Source: Buttiauxella gaviniae (lineage in GTDB: Bacteria > Pseudomonadota > Gammaproteobacteria > Enterobacterales > Enterobacteriaceae). Taken from it: a DNA stretch of 64,000 nucleotides. Where the stretch lies: NCBI RefSeq assembly GCF_040786275.1, contig NZ_JBFMVT010000002.1, forward strand, positions 4,526,001 to 4,590,000, written 5' to 3'. A model generated the notes under the pieces. That model did no database searches. It was not told where the DNA came from and saw only the letters and a program-made list of their open reading frames with translations. Position 1 is the stretch's first letter; every line of letters begins with the position of its first letter. Shown piece after piece: positions 18,614-28,300 of the stretch. A program made the position numbers and the translations under genes.

Positions 18614-19095
18614 TGGTCAGCTAGCCTGAGTTAAAATGTAAATATTATTAACACGGATTATATCATAAGCCGTTACAGAGTTATCGTACCTGTTAGCGTT
18701 AAGAAAAATCCAAGGTGTACCGGATAGATATATAAGTCGCGAAGGTAAAATGTATCAAATTCTCAGTTGTTTGAAACATGTCGCGTAGTCCTTAACTTAC
18801 GGAGTTTTCAGTGTTTTCATTGCTATTCTATGATACTCCCTGATTCACTAATAATAATTATCTATTAAGAATACCGATTGTTGTAGGCAATAATACCAAA
18901 GGTTGATATTTCACCATTAATGCTGTTATGTCGCAATTTAGTGTTACAACAACCCCTGACAGTATCAGGGTTGTTGTAGAAAAAGTGAGTTATCCACGTT
19001 TTGTTTAGGCCACATTCACGACAAAATTTAAGATAATGGTCTTTTATAAATCGACAAAATATTATGGAATTTTGAATTCCTTACATTCCCCCCTA
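18614..19095. other. AT-rich intergenic region between tdk and hns
   Basis: About 480 bases without a gene. It includes an inverted repeat, ACAACAACCCCTGA (18946-18959) with TCAGGGTTGTTGT (18965-18977), a 13-bp stem with one bulged C and a five-base loop. No T-run follows, so it is not a standard terminator. The rest is AT-rich, as expected for a region bound by H-NS, which autoregulates hns in E. coli. Confidence 0.45.
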
Positions 19096-19124
19096 TTGCA
19101 GAACTTAATTTAAGCCTCTATTAT
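19096..19124 (+). promoter_or_regulatory. hns promoter
   Basis: TTGCAG (19096-19101) and TATTAT (19119-19124) are spaced 17 bases apart, and the sequence between them closely follows the E. coli hns promoter. The start codon is 45 bases downstream of the -10. Confidence 0.75.
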
Positions 19125-19168
19125 TAGTCCATCAAGCCAACCATCAATATAAGATTGAGATTACTAAA

Positions 19169-19579
19169 ATGAGCGAAGCACTTAAAATTCTGAACAACAT
19201 CCGTACTCTTCGTGCACAAGCTAGAGAATGTACTCTGGAAACGCTGGAAGAAATGCTGGAAAAATTAGAAGTTGTTGTTAACGAACGTCGCGAAGAAGAC
19301 AATGCTGCTGCTGCAGAAATTGAAGAGCGTACTCGCAAACTGCAACAATACCGTGAAATGCTGATCGCTGACGGCATTGATCCTAATGAATTACTGAATA
19401 GCATGGCTGCTGTTAAATCTGCAGGCAAAGCAAAACGCGCTGCGCGCCCAGCTAAATATCAGTACATCGACGAAAACGGCGAAAGCAAAACCTGGACTGG
19501 CCAGGGCCGTACTCCAGCTGTAATCAAAAAAGCAATGGAAGAGCAAGGCAAAAAACTGGAAGATTTCCTGATTGCCTAA
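19169..19579 (+). CDS. hns: Nucleoid-associated global silencer H-NS
   Basis: A 136-residue DNA-binding protein nearly identical to E. coli H-NS (137). The coiled-coil dimerisation part (residues 1 to about 46, [20 protein letters not shown]) and the second oligomerisation site (about 57-80) are followed by a flexible basic linker ([10 protein letters not shown]) and the DNA-binding domain with the [11 protein letters not shown]-hook-like loop. It silences AT-rich and horizontally acquired DNA. The C-terminus ends FLIA and is one residue short of E. coli. It stands alone between tdk and the ugd-uge block. Confidence 0.98.
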   Translation: MSEALKILNNIRTLRAQARECTLETLEEMLEKLEVVVNERREEDNAAAAEIEERTRKLQQYREMLIADGIDPNELLNSMAAVKSAGKAKRAARPAKYQYIDENGESKTWTGQGRTPAVIKKAMEEQGKKLEDFLIA

Positions 19580-19603
19580 TTTTCGCTTTTAGTGCTGCTT
19601 ATT

Positions 19604-19627
19604 AAATCCCGCTTCGGCGGGATTTTT
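19604..19627 (+). terminator. hns terminator
   Basis: AAATCCCGC, a TTCG loop and GCGGGATTTTT, 25 bases after the hns stop. Confidence 0.9.
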
Positions 19628-19673
19628 GTTTTATGCGTTTCGCTATCAGAGTGCGTTGCCATAAAAGAGAGAC

Positions 19674-19700
19674 AAAAAAAGGAAGCCAGGCTTCCTTTTT
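19674..19700. terminator. Bidirectional terminator between hns and uge
   Basis: GGAAGC (19681-19686), a CAG loop and GCTTCC (19690-19695), flanked by an A7 run on the left and T5 on the right; it ends the uge transcript on the minus strand and backs up hns on the plus strand. Confidence 0.85.
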
Positions 19701-19719
19701 ATCTTTCCGCTAATCAGTA

Positions 19720-20730
19720 TTAGCTAACTTTATAGAAAGCTTTATACCAGTCTACAAAGCGCTGTACGCCATCCTGCACTGATGTTTGCGGCTTAAAGCC
19801 GATAACATCATATAAAGCCTGCGTGTCCGCGCTGGTCTCCAGAACGTCACCAGGTTGCATTGGCAGCATGTTCTTCTGCGCCACTTTCCCCAATGACGTT
19901 TCCAGCGCCGTAATATAATCCATCAGCGTAACCGGGCTGCTATTACCAATGTTATAAACACGGTAAGGCGCAGAGCTGGTTGCGGGCGTGCCCTCTTCTA
20001 CTGTCCAGGCGGAATCAACCTGCGGAATGACATCCTGTAAACGCACAATGGCTTCGGCAATATCATCGATATAAGTAAAATCTCGACGCATTTGCCCGTG
20101 ATTGTAAACATCAATACTTTTGCCTTCGACAATGGCGCGGGTGAATTTAAATAACGCCATATCCGGGCGACCCCAAGGGCCATAAACGGTGAAAAAACGC
20201 AGACCGGTTGTCGGCAATCCATATAAGTGCGAATAGGTATGGGACATCAACTCGTTCGCTTTTTTGGTCGCCGCATATAAAGAGATTGGATGGTCAACGC
20301 TATCATCGGTCGAGAACGGAAGTTTACGATTCAATCCATATACAGAGCTTGAAGATGCGTAGAGCAGATGCCCTACTTTATTATGGCGGCAACCTTCAAG
20401 AACATTTAAATGCCCTGAAAGGTTTGAATCCGCATAAGCATGAGGGTTATCGATTGAATAACGTACACCCGCCTGAGCGGCAAGATGAATCACACGATCG
20501 AATTTCTCGTTAGCAAATAATTCAGCCATCGCGTTGCGGTCGGCGAGGTCAATTTTTTGGAATCGGAATGCGCAATGAGGAGAGAGAAGATCAAGACGTG
20601 CCTGTTTAAGATTCACGTCATAATAGTCGTTCAGGTTATCGATACCGATAACCTGGTGACCGGCTGCCAGCAAACGTTCGCTAACGTGAAATCCAATAAA
20701 GCCTGCTGCGCCGGTAACCAGAAATTTCAT
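19720..20730 (-). CDS. uge: UDP-glucuronate 4-epimerase
   Basis: A 336-residue short-chain dehydrogenase/epimerase that interconverts UDP-glucuronate and UDP-galacturonate, as Klebsiella Uge does. The Rossmann motif GAAGFIG is at residues 7-13, the catalytic SYK triad appears as SSSSVYG with Tyr-x3-Lys in YAATKK, and RRDFTYIDDI is the usual sugar-nucleotide loop. It lies 14 bases after ugd, which supplies its substrate. UDP-galacturonate is a precursor of LPS core or capsule. Activity is assigned by family and context; other 4-epimerases of this subfamily are possible. Confidence 0.85.
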   Translation of the reverse strand: MKFLVTGAAGFIGFHVSERLLAAGHQVIGIDNLNDYYDVNLKQARLDLLSPHCAFRFQKIDLADRNAMAELFANEKFDRVIHLAAQAGVRYSIDNPHAYADSNLSGHLNVLEGCRHNKVGHLLYASSSSVYGLNRKLPFSTDDSVDHPISLYAATKKANELMSHTYSHLYGLPTTGLRFFTVYGPWGRPDMALFKFTRAIVEGKSIDVYNHGQMRRDFTYIDDIAEAIVRLQDVIPQVDSAWTVEEGTPATSSAPYRVYNIGNSSPVTLMDYITALETSLGKVAQKNMLPMQPGDVLETSADTQALYDVIGFKPQTSVQDGVQRFVDWYKAFYKVS

Positions 20731-20744
20731 ACAACCCTCATTTA

Positions 20745-22085
20745 TTATGCAATATTGATGGACGCTCCGCGGCCGATTGCATAATAAACAAAGCCGCGCT
20801 TGCTGAGTCTCTCAGGATCATACAGGTTACGGCCGTCAAAGATAACTGGTTGCTTCAGTGATTTCTTAATTGCATCGAAATCAGGTGCGCGGAAACTTTG
20901 CCACTCCGTACAAATAACCAGAGCATCCGCGTCTTGTAATGCAGCTTCTTTAGTACCCATCAGTTTCAGATCTGATCGATGTCCGTAAATGCGCTGGGTT
21001 TCGTCCATTGCTTCCGGGTCATACGCCTGCACCTGAGCACCGCGTTCCCACAGCGCTTCCATCAGGACGCGGCTTGAGGCTTCACGCATATCGTCGGTAT
21101 TGGGTTTGAAAGAGAGCCCCCACAGCGCGAAGGTTTTGCCTTTCAAATCTTCACCAAAGTGACGAGAAATAAACTCAGGGAGTTTTAACTTCTGGTCGTG
21201 GTTTACCTCTTCTACCGCCTGCAGAATACGTGGCGTATAGCCAATCTGCTGAGCGGTGCGAATCAGCGCCTGCACATCTTTCGGGAAGCAGGAACCACCG
21301 TAGCCGCAGCCAGGATAGATAAAGCTGTAGCCGATACGTGAGTCAGACCCGATACCCATACGCACTTTTTCGATATCTGCACCCAGGCGTTCAGCCAGGT
21401 TAGAGATTTCATTCATAAAGCTGATTTTGGTCGCGAGCATACAGTTCGCGGCATATTTGGTCAGCTCAGCGCTACGGATATCCATCAGGATCATGCGATC
21501 GTGATTGCGGTTAAATGGCTCGTACAACTCACGCAGTAAATCGACGACGTCCTCGTTATCGGTGCCGATAACAATACGTTCAGGACGCATACAGTCAGAA
21601 ACTGCAGCCCCTTCCTTCAGAAATTCAGGGTTAGATACCACGTCGAATGAAATATCCACGCCACGCGCTTTCAGCGTTTCTTCCATCACGCTGCGCACTT
21701 TGTCCGCCGTTCCAACAGGAACCGTAGACTTATCGAGCACAACTTTATGGGACGTCATATGCTGCGCGATGGTACGCGCAACGGCTGTGACATATTTCAG
21801 GTCAGCAGAACCATCTTCGTCCGGCGGCGTGCCAACGGCAATAAATTGCATTTCACCATGATGAACGCCCAGTTCAGCATCGGTGCTGAACTGCAAACGG
21901 CCCTCTTCATAGTTTTTCTTCACCAGCGGCGTTAAGCCAGGCTCAAAAATAGGGATCACGCCGTTTTTCAGATTTTCGACTTTCTTTGCATCGACATCTA
22001 TGCACATCACTTCGTGACCGACTTCTGCAAGCACTGCTGCCTGAACAAGTCCAACATAGCCGATACCAAATACAGTAACTTTCAT
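20745..22085 (-). CDS. ugd: UDP-glucose 6-dehydrogenase (long form)
   Basis: A 446-residue NAD-dependent enzyme that oxidises UDP-glucose to UDP-glucuronate in two steps. The Rossmann motif GIGYVG is at residues 7-12, the catalytic Cys sits in [14 protein letters not shown] (about residue 260), and the C-terminal UDP-binding domain includes [16 protein letters not shown]. At 446 residues it is longer than the E. coli Ugd in the colanic-acid region (388) and belongs to the longer bacterial subfamily. It follows galU by 24 bases and precedes uge, giving a direct path from glucose-1-phosphate to UDP-galacturonate. Confidence 0.92.
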   Translation of the reverse strand: MKVTVFGIGYVGLVQAAVLAEVGHEVMCIDVDAKKVENLKNGVIPIFEPGLTPLVKKNYEEGRLQFSTDAELGVHHGEMQFIAVGTPPDEDGSADLKYVTAVARTIAQHMTSHKVVLDKSTVPVGTADKVRSVMEETLKARGVDISFDVVSNPEFLKEGAAVSDCMRPERIVIGTDNEDVVDLLRELYEPFNRNHDRMILMDIRSAELTKYAANCMLATKISFMNEISNLAERLGADIEKVRMGIGSDSRIGYSFIYPGCGYGGSCFPKDVQALIRTAQQIGYTPRILQAVEEVNHDQKLKLPEFISRHFGEDLKGKTFALWGLSFKPNTDDMREASSRVLMEALWERGAQVQAYDPEAMDETQRIYGHRSDLKLMGTKEAALQDADALVICTEWQSFRAPDFDAIKKSLKQPVIFDGRNLYDPERLSKRGFVYYAIGRGASINIA

Positions 22086-22109
22086 CTTTCTATCCTGCGT
22101 TGAAATGAA

Positions 22110-23018
22110 TTACTTTTTCGCGCCAACAGTCTCTTCTAACCAGGCTTTAAAATCTGCACCAAGAGTGTTGTGACGAATACCGTATTCAACAAACGCCTGC
22201 ATATAGCCGAGTTTGTTACCGCAGTCATGGCTCACGCCTTTCATGTGATAGGCTTCAACAGTCTGTTTTTCCATCAGCATTGCAATGGAGTCAGTCAGTT
22301 GGATTTCATCGCCTGCACCCGGAGGGGTTTTGGACAGCAGCGGCCAGATATCCGCAGTCAGCACATAACGGCCAACAACCGCCAAATTAGAAGGTGCGAC
22401 GTTAGCTTTAGGTTTCTCAACGATACCGACCATCGGCACGCTGTCGCCTTCGTTTAATTCAACGCCTTTACAGTCAACAACACCGTAAGCGGTAACATCT
22501 TCTACCGGCTCAACCATAATCTGGCTGTGGCCTGTAGTATCAAAACGTTTGATCATTTCAGCCAGGTTGTCCTGGGAAAGATCGGACTCGAACTCATCGA
22601 GGATAACATCTGGCAGGATAACCGCGACTGGCTCATCGCCAACAACCGGATGAGCACACAGCACGGCGTGGCCCAAACCTTTAGCCAGGCCCTGACGAAC
22701 CTGCATGATGGTGACATGCGGAGGGCAAATAGCCTGAACTTCTTCCAGCAACTGGCGCTTGACGCGTTTTTCCAGCATCGCTTCCAGTTCGAAACTGGTA
22801 TCGAAGTGGTTTTCGATGGAGTTTTTCGAAGAGTGCGTCACCAGCACAATTTCAGTGATGCCCGCAGCGATACATTCGTTGACGACATACTGAATTAACG
22901 GTTTATCGACCAGCGGCAACATCTCTTTTGGAATAGCCTTGGTAGCCGGTAACATACGCGTGCCTAATCCCGCGACAGGGATTACTGCTTTTCTTACTTT
23001 AGAATTAATGGCAGCCAT
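22110..23018 (-). CDS. galU: UTP-glucose-1-phosphate uridylyltransferase GalU
   Basis: A 302-residue enzyme, the E. coli length, that makes UDP-glucose from UTP and glucose-1-phosphate for LPS, osmoregulated glucans and, here, UDP-sugar acids. The nucleotidyltransferase signature [19 protein letters not shown] (about residues 15-33), the DVILDE metal site and EKP are visible. The start at 23018 has CAGGAG eight bases upstream and reproduces the E. coli N-terminus (MAAIN); an open frame extends eight codons further. It is the first gene of galU-ugd-uge. Confidence 0.96.
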   Translation of the reverse strand: MAAINSKVRKAVIPVAGLGTRMLPATKAIPKEMLPLVDKPLIQYVVNECIAAGITEIVLVTHSSKNSIENHFDTSFELEAMLEKRVKRQLLEEVQAICPPHVTIMQVRQGLAKGLGHAVLCAHPVVGDEPVAVILPDVILDEFESDLSQDNLAEMIKRFDTTGHSQIMVEPVEDVTAYGVVDCKGVELNEGDSVPMVGIVEKPKANVAPSNLAVVGRYVLTADIWPLLSKTPPGAGDEIQLTDSIAMLMEKQTVEAYHMKGVSHDCGNKLGYMQAFVEYGIRHNTLGADFKAWLEETVGAKK

Positions 23019-23217
23019 TGAAAAATCTCCTGGACTGTTCAAGTTTTCACTTGCAAGTCAATTAAAAAACGCATCGAGTATATCAGCTTAAAAATGAAAT
23101 CTACGGCTGTTTACCCGTTGCGTTGGTAATTTAAGATAAATACGAGAGCGTTGAATACGATATTACCACCCACATTCACAGGGGAGAAAACCTAATTGTT
23201 TTCAATCGTCCAGATGC

Positions 23218-24231
23218 TCATTCCGCAGACAACATTAGCCGCAATCGCCCGCCAGCGCCCCAAACCTGGCATTGCCACGACTCACAGCGCTGGCTAATTT
23301 GATTGAGATAAGTATTGCCCAAAGTCCCTAAAGGCACGCCATTACTGACCTGAATTTGATGCTCACCGGTATTTAAAGTGGCATTCAGCCCCGCCGACAC
23401 CAAAATGAGGTTTTTTAGCTCACTGTGATAATAGCCAACCATTAATGGAAATTGCCCGGTGAGATTGGCCTGACGTAATAACTGATTCACCTGTTTAAGC
23501 AAATTGCCCAATTCAGGCAGGCGCTGATGCTGCTGAGAAAGTTGTTCCTGTAACAGGCCATTAAATAACGCGCGTAATAACAAAGCCGCTAACACGCCGT
23601 TATCCCCTGCCCGGGTTACATCCAGGCAGTAAAATGCCAGGTCATTTTCAGAAAGAGGAGCGATGTCCAACACTAAACCGGGCTGATTAAGCGTAATTAG
23701 CTGGCGGTAATTCACACGGCAATGCGACATGACTTGTTGCACCGGCGGTTGGAGTTCCTGAAGCAAATTAGAGGCCGCCTGCGGGTCACTGACCAGCGCA
23801 TCCCAGTCCTGGAACAAACGCTCTTCTTCTTCAACGCGCGAATTAAACATATTCGGGTAAAGACAGGCGAAAACCGTTTCCCGCAGGCGATCGAGATCTT
23901 TAATCGGTTTGAGCAATACATCCTGCACGCCAAAACGCAGTGCTTTGGCAATATCAGACATATTCTCAGTGGCGGAAATAATCAGTATTGGCGTTTTGAT
24001 GCCTTCATTACGCAAATGCTCTACCAGTTTCAGCCCGTTCATGCGCGGCATAGCCAGATCGCAAATCAGCAAGTCAGGAACAAAACGGGTCATTTTTTCC
24101 AGGGCATCGATACCATCGGCGGCAATCTCAATGCTCGCCCCTAAGGAAGAAAGGTAACTCTCCAGTAAAGAGCGGAAAACGGGCTCGTCCTCAACAATAA
24201 GAATGTGTTTTCCAACGAGTGGCTGTGTCAT
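23218..24231 (-). CDS. rssB: RssB, adaptor for RpoS proteolysis
   Basis: A 337-residue response regulator, the E. coli length, that delivers the stress sigma factor RpoS to ClpXP. The receiver domain (about 1-125) has the phosphoacceptor Asp58 in LLICDLAMPRM and the Lys in LLKPIKD. A helical linker and a C-terminal PP2C-like pseudophosphatase domain follow (from about 160; no metal-binding motif expected). The start at 24231 (MTQPLVG) has an AGGGGAG ribosome site five bases upstream; a longer frame exists without one. It lies downstream of rssA in the same direction. Confidence 0.96.
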   Translation of the reverse strand: MTQPLVGKHILIVEDEPVFRSLLESYLSSLGASIEIAADGIDALEKMTRFVPDLLICDLAMPRMNGLKLVEHLRNEGIKTPILIISATENMSDIAKALRFGVQDVLLKPIKDLDRLRETVFACLYPNMFNSRVEEEERLFQDWDALVSDPQAASNLLQELQPPVQQVMSHCRVNYRQLITLNQPGLVLDIAPLSENDLAFYCLDVTRAGDNGVLAALLLRALFNGLLQEQLSQQHQRLPELGNLLKQVNQLLRQANLTGQFPLMVGYYHSELKNLILVSAGLNATLNTGEHQIQVSNGVPLGTLGNTYLNQISQRCESWQCQVWGAGGRLRLMLSAE

Positions 24232-24324
24232 GTGCGCTCCCCTGACTGGCGATAGATCAATAGTGGCATGGTATGACAATCACCGCCTGTCAGAATTGCC
24301 TGAAGATGCGAGTTTTTACCGTAC

Positions 24325-25233
24325 TCATTCATGGGTACGGACCAGCGGAAGCAGCTCATCCATCTTTTTCTCGACGGCCAGGCTTCCGGCGCTTATCGCC
24401 TCAGCGGCACGGTGAAAATCGAGCGTGGAAATCTGCGGGCAAAAAGGTTGCAGCAGAATATCGGGGGGATCGCCTGCCATACGGTTACGTTTTAAGCGGT
24501 TTTCCAGCACCTGAATCGAGGTAGTCATGATTTCCATGGCCGTCGGTGTGGTATTCGCGCGTCGGGTGGTGATTTTGCCGAGTTGCTCGCGTAAACGGCC
24601 ACGCCAGGTATCAGGATGCACCTGATGCTCAGACAGCGGCGTCGTCATATTGACGGAAAGTAAATCTTGCTGCATCAAATGCGCGTCGTGCTGAAGATCG
24701 ACGGCAATAACAATATCGGCTCCCAGCGCGCGGGTCAGTGAAACCGGCACCGGGTTAACCACCGCACCATCAACTAACCAGTAGCCGTTGTACCCCACAG
24801 GCGACAGCAACCCAGGCATACTGCAAGAGGCACGTACCGCTTGATGGAGATCGCCATCCGTAAACCATAGCTCGCGCCCGGTGCTTAAATTGGTCGCCAC
24901 TGAGCCAAAACGCAGGGCGCAATCTTCAATTTTTTCTTCCGTAATGATTTTACGAACGTTATTGAAAACCCTTTCCCCACGCAATAAACCGCCCCGACGC
25001 CAGGAGAGATCCATGAGACGCAGAACATCCCAATAGCCGAACGAACGCACCCAGCGCTCCATCATTGGCAAGCGATTACTGGCATACGCGGCACCGACCA
25101 GGGCTCCAACCGAACAACCTGCGACGATATCAACCTTAATGCCCGCACGTTTTAACCCATTAATGACACCAATATGCGCCCATCCTTTTGCTGCTCCCGA
25201 CCCCAGTGCCAGGCCGATCTTTACCTGTCTCAT
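24325..25233 (-). CDS. rssA: RssA, patatin-like phospholipase-family protein
   Basis: A 302-residue patatin-like protein. The oxyanion motif GSGAAKGW (about residues 10-17), the nucleophile elbow GCSVG and the catalytic Asp in VDGAVVNP are all intact, so it may be an active serine hydrolase; the substrate is unknown. The start at 25233 (MRQVKIGLALGSG) agrees with E. coli RssA (301) and has a GAGG-type site; the frame continues upstream by 17 codons. It is the first gene of rssA-rssB and is divergent from ychJ. Confidence 0.93.
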   Translation of the reverse strand: MRQVKIGLALGSGAAKGWAHIGVINGLKRAGIKVDIVAGCSVGALVGAAYASNRLPMMERWVRSFGYWDVLRLMDLSWRRGGLLRGERVFNNVRKIITEEKIEDCALRFGSVATNLSTGRELWFTDGDLHQAVRASCSMPGLLSPVGYNGYWLVDGAVVNPVPVSLTRALGADIVIAVDLQHDAHLMQQDLLSVNMTTPLSEHQVHPDTWRGRLREQLGKITTRRANTTPTAMEIMTTSIQVLENRLKRNRMAGDPPDILLQPFCPQISTLDFHRAAEAISAGSLAVEKKMDELLPLVRTHE

Positions 25234-25337
25234 TCCGCCTCGGTCTACTTTCCCCGGTTTATCGCCTCGTGACGAACTCGCCACTGCTCAGTTAACATAA
25301 CGCTACCTGAATCTATTTTTGTAACCAAGGAAATGCC

Positions 25338-25796
25338 ATGTCGCAACTTTGCCCTTGTGGTAGCGGTCAGGAGTATAGCTTATGTTGCCAGCCATACCTA
25401 CGCGCAGACCAGCTAGCGCCAACCCCGTCGCAACTCATGCGGTCACGTTACAGCGCCTATGTCATGAAAGATGCCGATTACCTGGTGGCAAGCTGGTACC
25501 CCCAGGCGCGCGGCGAAACGCTTAAAAGCGACATTTTCCGTAGTTTTGACTCCACGCACTGGCTGGGTTTGACCGTTTATGAAACGGCTGACGGACGCGA
25601 TGAAAACGAAGGTTTTGTGAGTTTCGTGGCGCGTTTTCAGGAAGACGGTCAGGAAAGTGCGATCATCGAACGTTCCCGTTTCTTAAAGGAAAACAGTCAA
25701 TGGTACTATGTCGATGGAACGCGCCCGCAGTTTGGTCGCAACGACCTTTGCCCTTGCGGTTCCGGGAAAAAGTATAAAAAGTGTTGTGGTCGCTAG
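25338..25796 (+). CDS. ychJ: YchJ, SEC-C metal-binding protein
   Basis: A 152-residue protein of the same length as E. coli YchJ. It has Cys-rich SEC-C zinc motifs at both ends, [13 protein letters not shown] (about residues 5-17) and [13 protein letters not shown] (near 137-149), around a central UPF0225 domain with [14 protein letters not shown]-like sequence. The role is unknown; SEC-C motifs bind zinc and contact the translocase SecB in SecA. A ribosome site AAGGAAA precedes the ATG. It lies ahead of purU on the same strand. Confidence 0.94.
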   Translation: MSQLCPCGSGQEYSLCCQPYLRADQLAPTPSQLMRSRYSAYVMKDADYLVASWYPQARGETLKSDIFRSFDSTHWLGLTVYETADGRDENEGFVSFVARFQEDGQESAIIERSRFLKENSQWYYVDGTRPQFGRNDLCPCGSGKKYKKCCGR

Positions 25797-25851
25797 CGAC
25801 CCGTGGCACAAATCAGTTAGCAAACACACGTACAACAGGACTCACCCTGCA

Positions 25852-26694
25852 ATGCAAGCATTACAACGAAAAGTACTACGCACTATTTGCCCCGATGCAA
25901 AAGGGCTTATCGCCAAAATCACCAACATTTGTTACAAGCACGAACTGAACATTGTTCAGAACAATGAGTTTGTCGACCATCGTACCGGGCGCTTTTTCAT
26001 GCGTACTGAGCTTGAAGGTATTTTCAACGACACGACGTTGCTTGCCGATTTAGATAGCGCCCTGCCGGAAGGCTCGGTACGCGAACTGACACCTGCGGGC
26101 CGCCGTCGCGTTGTTATTCTGGTCACAAAAGAGGCCCACTGCCTGGGCGATCTCTTGATGAAAGCCAATTACGGCGGGCTGGATGTGGAAATTGCTGCGG
26201 TTATCGGTAACCACGAAACGCTGCGCACGCTGGTGGAACGCTTTGATATTCCGTTCGAGCTGGTCAGCCATGAAGGGCTTACCCGCGAAGATCACGATAA
26301 ACAGATGGCTGATGCGATTGAAGCGCACAAACCTGATTACGTGGTGCTGGCGAAATATATGCGCGTATTAACGCCTGAATTTGTGTCGCGCTTCCCGAAC
26401 CAGATTATCAATATCCACCACTCGTTCTTGCCGGCATTTATCGGCGCACGCCCTTACCATCAGGCGTACGAGCGCGGCGTGAAGATCATCGGCGCAACAG
26501 CGCACTATGTGAATGACAATCTGGATGAAGGCCCAATCATCATGCAGGACGTTATTCACGTCGATCACACCTACACCGCTGAAGATATGATGCGGGCCGG
26601 GCGTGACGTTGAGAAAAACGTTTTGAGCCGTGCGCTGTACCAAGTGCTGGCCCAACGCGTGTTTGTTTACGGTAATCGCACCATTATTCTGTAG
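25852..26694 (+). CDS. purU: Formyltetrahydrofolate deformylase
   Basis: A 280-residue enzyme, the E. coli length, that hydrolyses 10-formyl-THF to formate and THF, feeding PurT and balancing the one-carbon pool. An N-terminal ACT domain (about 7-85, LRTICPDAKGLIAKITNICY) senses methionine/glycine in E. coli; the C-terminal formyltransferase domain has the catalytic Asn-His-Asp set (INIHHSFLPAF and the later NLDEGPII). The start at 25852 reproduces the E. coli N-terminus. The longer frame overlapping ychJ has no ribosome site. Confidence 0.96.
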   Translation: MQALQRKVLRTICPDAKGLIAKITNICYKHELNIVQNNEFVDHRTGRFFMRTELEGIFNDTTLLADLDSALPEGSVRELTPAGRRRVVILVTKEAHCLGDLLMKANYGGLDVEIAAVIGNHETLRTLVERFDIPFELVSHEGLTREDHDKQMADAIEAHKPDYVVLAKYMRVLTPEFVSRFPNQIINIHHSFLPAFIGARPYHQAYERGVKIIGATAHYVNDNLDEGPIIMQDVIHVDHTYTAEDMMRAGRDVEKNVLSRALYQVLAQRVFVYGNRTIIL

Positions 26695-26774
26695 TGCTCA
26701 GAAGGTGAATTGTTTAGCTTTGCAACGTTACGTGTAAAAAAACGGCAAACGATTCATTTTCTTACAGTGAATAC

Positions 26775-26802
26775 TTTACAGCGGCGCTTCATTTGATATG
26801 AT
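26775..26802 (+). promoter_or_regulatory. tyrT-type stable RNA promoter
   Basis: TTTACA (26775-26780) and TATGAT (26797-26802) are 16 bases apart, followed by the GC-rich discriminator GCGCCCCGC. This is the well-known layout of the E. coli tyrT promoter, which is subject to stringent control. Confidence 0.9.
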
Positions 26803-26856
26803 GCGCCCCGCTTCCAGACAAAGGGAGTGAGCAAGAAAGCCATAAGCAATACCCCT

Positions 26857-26941
<85 letters not shown>

Positions 26942-26999
26942 TCTCTAACCACAGCATCGTGGTTAAGGCGATAAATCCTCATCAAGATGAGCACTTATC

Positions 27000-27081
27000 G
27001 GGGAAGGACGAGAATCTTCGACCCGAAGGTTTGAGTCGAACGCAGTGAGACAACGTTGCTTCAGCAACGGTCATCCTTCCC
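27000..27081 (+). repeat. tRNA-Tyr spacer with repeat remnant
   Basis: The spacer between the two tRNA genes holds a stem-forming block opened by GGGGAAGGACGA and closed by TCATCCTTCCC, similar to the block at 27276-27386 after the second tRNA. It starts 76 bases after the tRNA 3'-terminal motif, against 73 in the downstream unit. Confidence 0.6.
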
Positions 27082-27135
27082 ACTCCGTTCTGATAGCCAT
27101 CACCAAACTGGCTTTTTGCAATAATAAACACCCCT

Positions 27136-27202
<67 letters not shown>

Positions 27203-27220
<18 letters not shown>

Positions 27221-27458
27221 TCTCTTTAGTACCTTCCCAAACTATCCAAATCGCACAATATTCCCTATTCCCGTTGGGGAAGGATGAGAAGCTTCGATTA
27301 AGGTTCGATTCGAGCGCAGCGAGAAAGCGTTGCCGCAGGCAACGACCCGAAGGGCGAGACGCTTTTGCGTCGAGTCATCCTTCCCCCGCCACCATCTTCC
27401 AGATTCAATTCCAAACTTATCCAAACCTCATAAAATTTCATATTCCCGTTGGGAAAGA
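27203..27458 (+). repeat. 175-bp tandem repeat starting with the tRNA-Tyr 3' end
   Basis: A 21-base segment comprising the T-arm/acceptor end of tRNA-Tyr plus CCA and a few following bases occurs at 27203-27223 and again, identical, at 27377-27397. TATCCAAA (27243 and 27418) and TATTCCCGTTGGG (27266 and 27441) recur at the same 175-base spacing. A perfect 12-bp inverted repeat, GGGGAAGGATGA (27276-27287) and TCATCCTTCCCC (27375-27386), encloses the unit core. The E. coli tyrT operon ends in similar 178-bp repeats that each carry the tRNA 3' end. Confidence 0.8.
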
Positions 27459-27520
27459 ATTCTTAACGTTCTTCTCCTACGCAAACTTTTTCGGTTCACT
27501 TCCGCGCATTAAGCGGTTTT

Positions 27521-27550
27521 GTAGGGCGGGTAAGCGCAGCGCCACCCGCC
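27521..27550. repeat. REP-like palindromic repeat, copy 2
   Basis: A 30-base palindromic unit matching the one at 113-142 at all but three positions, with GGCGGGT/ACCCGCC arms. A partial second arm (GCCACCCGAT) follows directly. Confidence 0.75.
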
Positions 27551-27567
27551 GCCACCCGATAAACACG

Positions 27568-27599
27568 CAAAAAAATACCCAGCCGAAGCCAGGTATTTT
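27568..27599 (-). terminator. narGHJI terminator
   Basis: On the minus strand AAATACCTGGC, a TTCG loop and GCTGGGTATTT with a long T-run, about 20 bases downstream of narI. Confidence 0.88.
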
Positions 27600-27620
27600 C
27601 AAATCAAACATCAGCAAGAA

Positions 27621-28298
27621 TCAGCGACGAGCGCGAACAACCTGATATTTACGCGTCAGATACTCAACCGGCGCGCTCCAGACGTGCACCAGACGGGTGA
27701 ACGGGAACAGCAGGAACAGCGTCATACCCAGCACTAAGTGCACGCGGAAGATAAACGCCACGCCATCCAAGTGCTCAGATGCGCCACCGTGGAAGGTCAC
27801 AACCGTCTGCGCCCAGCCAACCAGTTTCATCATCTCACTGCCGTCCATGTGCTGTGCCGAGAACGGAATAGTTCCCAGGCCCAGAGCACACTGGATCACC
27901 AGCAGGCTAAGGATCAGGATATCCGCAGTCGTTGAGGTCGCACGAATACGTGGATTGAACAGACGACGTTTAAGCAGCAGGCCACCGCCAATCAACGTCA
28001 TCACACCACTCGCCCCGCCGGCAAACATCGCCATTTTCTGCTTCACTTCAAGCGGCAGGAACGACTCGTACATCCAGTGCGGCGTCAGCATCCCAAGGAA
28101 GTGACCAGCAAAAATACCCAGAATACCGATGTGGAACAGGTTTGATGCCAGGTTCATCCCTTTACGGTCGAGCATCTGGCTGGAACCCGCTTTCCACGTG
28201 TACTGGCCGTAGTCATAACGCAACCAGCTACCGACCAGGAACACCGTCCCGCAAAGATACGGATAGATGTCAAAGAAGAACACATTGAGAAATTGCAT
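27621..28298 (-). CDS. narI: Respiratory nitrate reductase gamma subunit (cytochrome b)
   Basis: A 225-residue membrane subunit, the E. coli length, that takes electrons from quinol through two b hemes and passes them to NarH. Five membrane helices are predicted; His ligands occur in [16 protein letters not shown] and in the [21 protein letters not shown] segment. It is the last gene of narGHJI, two bases after narJ. Confidence 0.97.
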   Translation of the reverse strand: MQFLNVFFFDIYPYLCGTVFLVGSWLRYDYGQYTWKAGSSQMLDRKGMNLASNLFHIGILGIFAGHFLGMLTPHWMYESFLPLEVKQKMAMFAGGASGVMTLIGGGLLLKRRLFNPRIRATSTTADILILSLLVIQCALGLGTIPFSAQHMDGSEMMKLVGWAQTVVTFHGGASEHLDGVAFIFRVHLVLGMTLFLLFPFTRLVHVWSAPVEYLTRKYQVVRARR

Positions 28299-28300
28299 GA

